From Propionibacteriaceae bacterium (GTDB taxonomy: Bacteria; Actinomycetota; Actinomycetes; Propionibacteriales; Propionibacteriaceae), in contig WQYJ01000116.1 in NCBI GenBank assembly GCA_009781325.1, forward strand, positions 1 through 6,724: a stretch of 6,724 bases of DNA, given 5' to 3'. This document shows, in pieces, positions 1 through 3,408 of the stretch (positions within the stretch are counted from its first letter, which is position 1; each line of letters opens with the position of its first letter). The notes beneath the pieces are model-generated. The model worked only from the letters and a program-made list of their open reading frames with translations, searched no databases and had not been told where the DNA came from. The position numbers and the translations under genes were made by a program.

Positions 1-1
1 C

Positions 2-193
2 CGCGTAGTCGAAGGTTCGCAGCACCTGTTCAACGTCATGCCATGGGTAGACCTCCAAGGCCCAGACCATGGCCAAGCCGGGCTTCAAATCAACGTCAAC
101 GCCATCCCAACAGTGGACATGGTACGTGACAAAGGGGGCGGACCCAACTCCCGCCTGACAAAGGGTGACGGACCCAACTCCCGCTTGATGTGA
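2..193 (+). CDS. C-terminal tail of an unidentified protein (partial at the left edge)
   Basis: An open frame enters from the left edge and ends at TGA 191-193, giving about 63 residues. The first 42 or so (NVMPWVDLQGPDHGQAG, then INVNAIPTVDMV) look like ordinary folded protein, with low GC at codon position 2. I do not recognise the family. The last 20 or so residues are encoded by the tandem intergenic repeat at 128-186, so the original stop may have been lost and the frame extended into repeat DNA. The opposite strand is open in the same codon register over 1-126 and also reads plausibly (for example EVYPWHDVEQVLRTFDYA). However, it has no ATG or GTG start on the right side, so the plus strand is slightly preferred. 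Which strand codes is uncertain. Confidence 0.3.
   Translation, partial: RVVEGSQHLFNVMPWVDLQGPDHGQAGLQINVNAIPTVDMVRDKGGGPNSRLTKGDGPNSRLM
128..186. repeat. Tandem direct repeat, two units of 29-30 bp
   Basis: Two adjacent units, 128-156 and 157-186, both begin GACAAAGGG and both contain CGGACCCAACTCCCGC. They differ at a few bases and by one base in length. The second unit runs into the 78-bp dispersed repeat that starts at 169. A single related unit follows vapC at about 1494-1537, so this is a recurring intergenic sequence rather than part of a gene. Confidence 0.75.
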
Positions 194-246
194 CAATGGC
201 AACGGTCCTTCTTGTCATATCCCAACTCCCGGTCATCCTGCCGCAG
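169..246 (+). repeat. 78-bp dispersed repeat, copy A
   Basis: This stretch, from CGGACCCAACTCCCG to CATCCTGCCGCAG, aligns without gaps to 1521-1598, with 69 of 78 positions identical by hand alignment. Copies A and B have the same orientation and bracket the DUF1801-vapBC module. The last 16 or so bases of copy A are also the left arm of the palindrome at 229-343, and the last 15 of copy B are the tip of the IS left inverted repeat. The repeat therefore appears to be an intergenic sequence adjoining an IS-like end. No function is assigned. Confidence 0.75.
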
Positions 247-343
247 GCCGGACCCCCGGCAGCCGACGTAGGGACTTGGCTAAAGACCTACCCAAGTCCC
301 TAGATCAGCTGCCGGGGGTCCTGCCTGGCGGCAGGATGACCGG
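229..343. repeat. 115-bp multi-stem palindrome, MITE-like or hairpin element
   Basis: Three nested perfect inverted pairs are visible. A 16-bp outer pair is CCGGTCATCCTGCCGC at 229-244 with its complement at 328-343. A 14-bp middle pair is GGACCCCCGGCAGC at 250-263 with 308-321. An 11-bp inner pair is TAGGGACTTGG at 269-279 with 292-302, around a 12-base loop. It encodes nothing evident. The outer tip matches both ends of the neighbouring IS1380-like element, so a miniature element mobilised by that transposase is one reading. Its position nine bases past the stop of the leftward DUF1801 gene means it could also terminate that transcript, although there is no U-tract. No clear flanking duplication was found. 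Confidence 0.7.
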
Positions 344-351
344 AGGCTAAG

Positions 352-714
352 CTATACGTTCCCTTGACCCGTCCCCACCTCAGCAAGTCGAAAAGCCACA
401 ATGTCAGCAATCAGCTCCACAGGCACAGGCTTATCCCACGGGATACGGATCGTACCCTTCGAGGTCTCATAACCCGTCAAACGATCGGCAAAAGCCTCAA
501 CTCCCGACCCAGTGGGATAGATACCCAGATGCTTCTTAGTAGCACCAAACCAAATCAGCGTCTGCCCTTGCCAAAAAGCAGGCATGTCATAGCTAATCCG
601 CTCTTTCGCCTCCGGCGCCGTCCGATGAATCGTATGTCGAATCTGCTCCAAAACAACCTGCTGAGACTCAGGCAGCTGGCAGATGTACTCATCGATAGTG
701 GTGAACCGATCCAT
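352..714 (-). CDS. DUF1801 / YdhG-like small cytosolic protein
   Basis: A 120-aa protein with the conserved pattern of the DUF1801 (YdhG/YjhG-like, frataxin-like fold) family. It has an N-terminal TIDEYI helix near residue 6 and the APEAKERISYDMPAF segment at 33-47. LIWFGATKKHLGIYP follows at 53-67, then YETSKGTIRIP at 82-92 and a closing helix LIADIVAFRL at 101-110. Some relatives are annotated as intracellular iron chaperones, but for most members the role is unproven; I infer only a soluble single-domain protein. ATG at 714 is chosen because GGGAG lies seven bases upstream; a TTG two codons earlier overlaps that ribosome site too closely. The gene is divergent from vapB across about 136 bp and ends just before the large palindrome. 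Confidence 0.85.
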   Translation of the reverse strand: MDRFTTIDEYICQLPESQQVVLEQIRHTIHRTAPEAKERISYDMPAFWQGQTLIWFGATKKHLGIYPTGSGVEAFADRLTGYETSKGTIRIPWDKPVPVELIADIVAFRLAEVGTGQGNV

Positions 715-814
715 ACGCAATCTCCCTCTCGCACTAATAAATCGATACTATCGGCAGAACCCGGCAGTACGGCCTGTGCATAACCCCCCATCCGACGCTT
801 GTCTCTGATATTAT

Positions 815-835
815 GTATATACAACACGTATATAC
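815..835. promoter_or_regulatory. Probable VapB/VapBC operator: twin GTATATAC palindromes
   Basis: Two copies of the self-complementary octamer GTATATAC, at 815-822 and 828-835, have starts 13 bp apart, a little over one helical turn, and end 15 bp before vapB. VapB antitoxins of this type autoregulate by binding paired palindromes in their own promoter, and enteric vapBC operons also carry two operators. The AT-rich stretch with TATTAT at 809-814 may be the -10 region; no convincing -35 is visible. Operator identity is inferred from position and symmetry. Confidence 0.6.
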
Positions 836-850
836 CAAGAAGGTGAAGAG

Positions 851-1084
851 ATGGCTACAGGAGCAGTGTTTCGCACGAATCGTACCCAGGCAGTGAGGTT
901 GCCCAAGGCTGTTGCGTTTGCCGACAATGTCCAGAGGGTGTCCGTCAGGATTGAGGGTGACTCCCGCGTACTGACACCTGTGAGTGGTTCATTTCAGCAG
1001 TGGGCAGCCTCCCGCTTAGCCCAAGACCCCGACTTCCTGGCAGATCGTGACCAAGGTATTGCACAAGAAAGAAACTGGGAATGA
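851..1084 (+). CDS. vapB: VapB-type antitoxin (AbrB-like, MvpA group)
   Basis: A 77-aa antitoxin of a type II toxin-antitoxin pair. The N-terminal half (about residues 1-48) is a swapped-hairpin AbrB-like DNA-binding domain, with the diagnostic NRTQAVRLPKAVAF segment at residues 10-23 and NVQRVSV after it. The C-terminal tail (SFQQWAASRLAQDPDF to QERNWE) is the usual toxin-wrapping region. The layout closely follows the enteric plasmid MvpA/VapB proteins. AAGGTG sits five bases before the ATG. The stop overlaps the vapC start as ATGA (1081-1084), implying translational coupling. VapB is expected to neutralise VapC and, with it, repress the operon at the twin palindromes just upstream. Confidence 0.93.
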   Translation: MATGAVFRTNRTQAVRLPKAVAFADNVQRVSVRIEGDSRVLTPVSGSFQQWAASRLAQDPDFLADRDQGIAQERNWE

Positions 1085-1497
1085 GTACGGGATACATGCT
1101 CGACACAAGCATCCTCGTGGAACTACTTCGAGGTCGAGCTGACTCCCTATTAAGCCAACTCGACCGCGAGGCTGGCAACCTCTGTGTCTCAATGATCACA
1201 GTTATGGAACTCGACTATGGAGTCGAGCGCTCGAATCAGTCGAAGAACATGCGCCATGATGTTGACGATCTACTTTCTTTGTTGCAGGTGAAGGATTTCG
1301 ATCGCCCAGCAGCCATGCACACAGGGTCAATTCGGCGAACTCTAGCTGATCGCGGTGAATCCATTGGCCCCTACGATTCACTGATTGCCGGGCATGCCCG
1401 ATCACAAGGATGCACAATCGTCACAAGCAACCTGCGAGAATTCGCGCGAGTACCAGCCTTGACCTCGGTTGATTGGCTGGCAACTAGCGAGACGTGA
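1081..1497 (+). CDS. vapC: VapC-type PIN-domain endoribonuclease toxin
   Basis: A 138-aa PIN-domain protein, full length for the family. Visible acidic active-site residues are D8 in YMLDTSIL, E43 in ITVMELDYG and D99 in GPYDSLIAGHARS. The late motif is TSNLREFARV (115-124), where relatives usually have TNN. The overall pattern, including AAMHTGSIRRTL and IAGHARSQGCTIVT, resembles the enteric VapC/MvpT group, which cleaves initiator tRNA(fMet) in the anticodon loop. That target is inferred from the resemblance. Expression is coupled to vapB by a four-base overlap. The TGA stop lies within ACGTGACAA, where the intergenic repeat that follows begins, so repeat DNA abuts the gene end. No coding damage is seen, so the module is probably active. 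Confidence 0.93.
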   Translation: MSTGYMLDTSILVELLRGRADSLLSQLDREAGNLCVSMITVMELDYGVERSNQSKNMRHDVDDLLSLLQVKDFDRPAAMHTGSIRRTLADRGESIGPYDSLIAGHARSQGCTIVTSNLREFARVPALTSVDWLATSET

Positions 1498-1520
1498 CAA
1501 TGGGGATGTGATGATGGGGA

Positions 1521-1598
1521 CGGACCCAACTCCCGCCTGATGTGCTAAAGGCAACGGTCCTCTTTGCCATATTCCAACCCCCGGTCATCCTGCCGCAG
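1521..1598 (+). repeat. 78-bp dispersed repeat, copy B
   Basis: Gap-free match (69 of 78 identical by hand) to 169-246 in the same orientation. It begins 23 bp after the vapC stop, and its last 15 bases (GTCATCCTGCCGCAG) are also the outer tip of the IS left inverted repeat. Together with copy A it brackets the DUF1801-vapBC segment. The piece from 1494 to 1520 also resembles the tandem repeat near 125-168 (ACGTGACAA, then a G-run). Confidence 0.75.
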
Positions 1599-1613
1599 CC
1601 TGAATCCACCGAT
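1584..1613 (+). repeat. IS left terminal inverted repeat
   Basis: The 30 bases from GTCATCCTGCCGCAG to CCTGAATCCACCGAT are the exact reverse complement of 3233-3262. If the first 15 bases belong to a pre-existing palindrome, the true IS end could be CCTGAATCCACCGAT, starting at 1599. This end lies downstream of the transposase, corresponding to the right end of ISEcp1-type maps. Confidence 0.85.
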
Positions 1614-1655
1614 GGGGGTCTGGGATTTGGTTTGTGGACTGTTTTTTGTGTGGTT

Positions 1656-1695
1656 GGGGGTGTTGGGTGGGGTGGTGTGGGTTGTGGGCATGGGG
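1656..1695 (+). other. G-run cluster, potential G-quadruplex
   Basis: Six runs of three to five G occur in 40 bases (1656-1660, 1665-1667, 1669-1672, 1679-1681, 1686-1688, 1692-1695), separated by loops of one to six bases. This meets the usual four-run quadruplex pattern. It lies in the 3' untranslated part of the IS (1614-1760), where the plus strand is heavily G/T and the transposase mRNA would be C-rich. No gene is seen in this segment. Whether the structure forms is unknown. Confidence 0.5.
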
Positions 1696-1700
1696 TTGTT

Positions 1701-1719
1701 CCCGGTCTGTCCGGGTTTT
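1701..1719 (+). terminator. Weak possible intrinsic terminator, plus strand
   Basis: CCCGG, a five-base loop, CCGGG and then TTTT form a short stem with a minimal U-tract on the plus strand. It could stop read-through from vapC before it runs antisense to the transposase gene. The stem is only five pairs, so the call is weak. On the minus strand the stem lacks a U-tract. Confidence 0.2.
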
Positions 1720-1760
1720 CCACTGGGGGTCCTTTCATGATGGTGGGTGTGGGGGTGGGG

Positions 1761-3128
1761 TTAGCGTCGTGGGGGTGGGTGTGTGTTGGTGAATAGGGTG
1801 AGCCAGGCGGTGGCCCATCGCCAGTTGTGGGGGAGGTGGAGGAAGGTGGTGCGGGCACGGGTAGCGATGCGGGCGGGGACATGGATCAGGCGTTGGCGGA
1901 GGGTGGCGGGGGTGGCTCGGGTGAGGGTGGTGTCGTGGGTGAGGCTGGCTAGTGCGCGTAGGAGGTTGAAGGTGATCGCTGCCAGGGTGAGCCACACGGT
2001 GTTGGCGGGGAAACTCGCGGAGGGTAGGTGGGCCAGGGCGGAGTCTTTCAACGCGGAGTTGACTTGTTCGATGATGGCGTGGCGGCGGTGGATCACGGTG
2101 AGGGTGGCAGCATCATAGGTGGGGGGTGCGTTGGTGATGAACGCATGGTATTTCCATAGGGGGAATAGGCCGTCTTGGTGGTGGGGCTGTTTCTCGGTGG
2201 GGTCTGGTTCTCGGTGGATGATGAGTCGGCAGGGTAGGGGTGTGGTGGTGGTGGAGAATGCGGTGAAGGGTGTTTCTGCGACTTCTCCGATCAGGGGTTC
2301 TTTGGTGTCGGAGTCGAGTAGTGGGGTCCACTGGTGGTCCGGGATCGCAGCGATGGCGTTTTTCTCGGCGGTGGTTTTCCTCACGGTAATCGACACCCAG
2401 CCTTGAGCGTCCCTGAGCACACCAACGATGTCGCGGGTGTAGAACCCTGAGTCGGCGCGTAACCATAGTTGGCGTCCAGCTACCGATGTGTGGCACAGAT
2501 GCTGGAGGGTTTCCCGCACCAGATGATGGGCTCCGCGTACTGAATGTGCGGATCCTGCGCGTAGCCGCTGACCGATGATAATCGGAGAGAAGTCCTCTGC
2601 TGAGGCGGTGATCAGTAGAGCACTGAGTCCACGGACTTTCTTCTTACGTCCGAACACCGCACCCTGTTTGGTTGCACCGAACACTTCCACAATGGTGTCG
2701 TCAATATCGATCATCACTGGTGAGTCATCCACAGATCCGAACATTTCGGTATGCTCATCCAACTGGGCCAGTAATCGTGACGCGACTGCATCCACTTGAC
2801 GGGTATGACCGAAGGTGAAACTACGTAGGAAGGATCCCAGCGTGGAGGGGGCACGCATCCCAGTAAACAACTGAGGCATTCCCCCATGACGAATCCGATC
2901 CATATCATCGATACTGTCTGCCCCAGCCAGCATCCCCGCGATCAACGATCCGATCTTCACCCCCGGATTTGCACCGGTAGCACCAGGAAGTCGAACATGG
3001 TGGTCAACCAGGTCAAACAACCCGATTGTTTCTGCCAAACGCATCGCTGGAACCAGTCCCGCGTAACCCACCAAATGCGTGTCATCGAACTTCGCTGTGA
3101 CACGAGCCGGGCTCTGTGATAGTTTCAT
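1761..3128 (-). CDS. IS1380-family DDE transposase
   Basis: A 455-aa transposase, within the usual 430-480 aa family range. After the N-terminal VTAKFDDTHLVGYAGLVPA, typical of IS1380 transposases, the RNase H-like catalytic core follows. The first Asp lies in MIDIDDT (D141 or D143), the second in LRADSGFY (D226), and the Glu in HRRHAIIEQVN (E354). GATKQGAVFGRKK at 151-163 is also characteristic. The frame is uninterrupted, so activity is plausible. ATG 3128 is chosen over an in-frame GTG at 3155, because an AGAAAG-type ribosome site precedes the ATG by about ten bases and nothing suitable precedes the GTG. The C-terminal region is rich in His, Thr and Pro, reflecting the strand bias of this DNA. 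It is convergent with vapC and divergent from the surface-protein gene. Confidence 0.93.
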   Translation of the reverse strand: MKLSQSPARVTAKFDDTHLVGYAGLVPAMRLAETIGLFDLVDHHVRLPGATGANPGVKIGSLIAGMLAGADSIDDMDRIRHGGMPQLFTGMRAPSTLGSFLRSFTFGHTRQVDAVASRLLAQLDEHTEMFGSVDDSPVMIDIDDTIVEVFGATKQGAVFGRKKKVRGLSALLITASAEDFSPIIIGQRLRAGSAHSVRGAHHLVRETLQHLCHTSVAGRQLWLRADSGFYTRDIVGVLRDAQGWVSITVRKTTAEKNAIAAIPDHQWTPLLDSDTKEPLIGEVAETPFTAFSTTTTPLPCRLIIHREPDPTEKQPHHQDGLFPLWKYHAFITNAPPTYDAATLTVIHRRHAIIEQVNSALKDSALAHLPSASFPANTVWLTLAAITFNLLRALASLTHDTTLTRATPATLRQRLIHVPARIATRARTTFLHLPHNWRWATAWLTLFTNTHPPPRR

Positions 3129-3135
3129 CTCGGAG

Positions 3136-3198
3136 ATGCTTTCTTTTATGGGCACGATAGCCGATTTACAACAACTATTATCCCATGTCAGAAAGCAT
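3136..3198 (-). promoter_or_regulatory. Transposase leader hairpin covering the ribosome-binding site
   Basis: In the transposase mRNA, ATGCTTTCT (3198-3190) pairs with AGAAAGCAT (3144-3136). After a symmetric 3x3 internal loop, ATGGG (3186-3182) pairs with CCCAT (3152-3148), leaving a loop of about 29 bases. The AGAAAG likely to recruit ribosomes for ATG 3128 lies inside the outer stem, so folding should reduce translation. IS10 and IS50 use comparable leader hairpins to silence read-through transcripts. The regulatory effect is inferred. Confidence 0.5.
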
Positions 3199-3203
3199 TT
3201 CCT

Positions 3204-3231
3204 TATTTACCACCCCGCAAAAACACAACAA
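3204..3231 (-). promoter_or_regulatory. Likely transposase promoter
   Basis: Read leftward, TTGTTG (3231-3226) and TAAATA (3209-3204) are separated by 16 bases, a fair sigma-70-type match placed immediately inside the right inverted repeat. Transcription would start near 3197, about 70 bases before the ATG. That is almost exactly at the 5' arm of the leader hairpin, so native transcripts may lose part of that arm while read-through transcripts keep it. Confidence 0.45.
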
Positions 3232-3232
3232 A

Positions 3233-3262
3233 ATCGGTGGATTCAGGCTGCGGCAGGATGAC
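3233..3262 (-). repeat. IS right terminal inverted repeat
   Basis: This is the exact 30-bp reverse complement of 1584-1613, on the upstream side of the transposase. Beyond it, GGGGG (3263-3267) mirrors CCCCC before the left end with one base offset. Further out, the similarity to the left flank ends. Confidence 0.85.
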
Positions 3263-3408
3263 GGGGGATCGCTGCTTCTGGGAAATCCTGATAGAGTGAT
3301 TTGAAAGGTACCTCGTACCTGACCGCCGCAATGGAGTACTGGGCAAGAACTGCGGATTAATGGTCGGTGCGCGAAGAGTGGGTGCCGAATCACTTATCTG
3401 GAGGAGAT
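3263..3408 (+). promoter_or_regulatory. Leader and ribosome site of the surface-protein gene
   Basis: This 146-bp gap separates the IS from the surface-protein gene. It contains a 6-bp inverted repeat AGGTAC-CTC-GTACCT at 3306-3320 and a strong ribosome site GGAGGAG at 3400-3406. A possible -10, TAGAGT at 3292-3297, lacks a good -35, so the promoter is not resolved. The IS insertion has probably replaced whatever lay upstream and may influence expression. Confidence 0.4.

Larger units (their letters stand above)
1584..3262 (-). mobile_element. IS1380-family insertion sequence, complete
   Basis: The element is about 1679 bp and is bounded by a perfect 30-bp inverted repeat. It contains a single intact 455-aa transposase gene on the minus strand, with its own likely promoter just inside the right end. 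Length, one-ORF layout and transposase motifs fit IS1380; tips starting with CC (if counted from 1589 and 3257) fit as well. The exact ends are uncertain because the flanking bases GTCAT and ATGAC continue the inversion, and they also occur in the palindrome at 229-343. No direct target duplication was seen for any tested boundary, which suggests age, recombination, or insertion into a palindrome. The family includes ISEcp1, which can move neighbouring DNA by using alternative ends. Confidence 0.85.

Noticed and set aside
1..129. Frame 1 ending at TGA 127-129 as the upstream gene's true end
   Set aside because: Its stop coincides with the repeat start as in vapC, but the peptide is dominated by Arg, Pro and Ser and does not look coding.
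128..186. CRISPR array
   Set aside because: Only two adjacent units with no spacers; it is a tandem repeat within a dispersed intergenic repeat.
1484..1995. Proline/histidine/threonine-rich minus-strand frames
   Set aside because: Low-complexity products of the G/T-rich strand bias; they overlap the transposase end or the non-coding IS 3' segment and have no ribosome site or family resemblance.
3367..3408. GTG start at 3367 adding 14 residues to the surface protein
   Set aside because: The added residues would sit in front of a normal signal peptide, and the strong GGAGGAG site at 3400-3406 serves ATG 3409.
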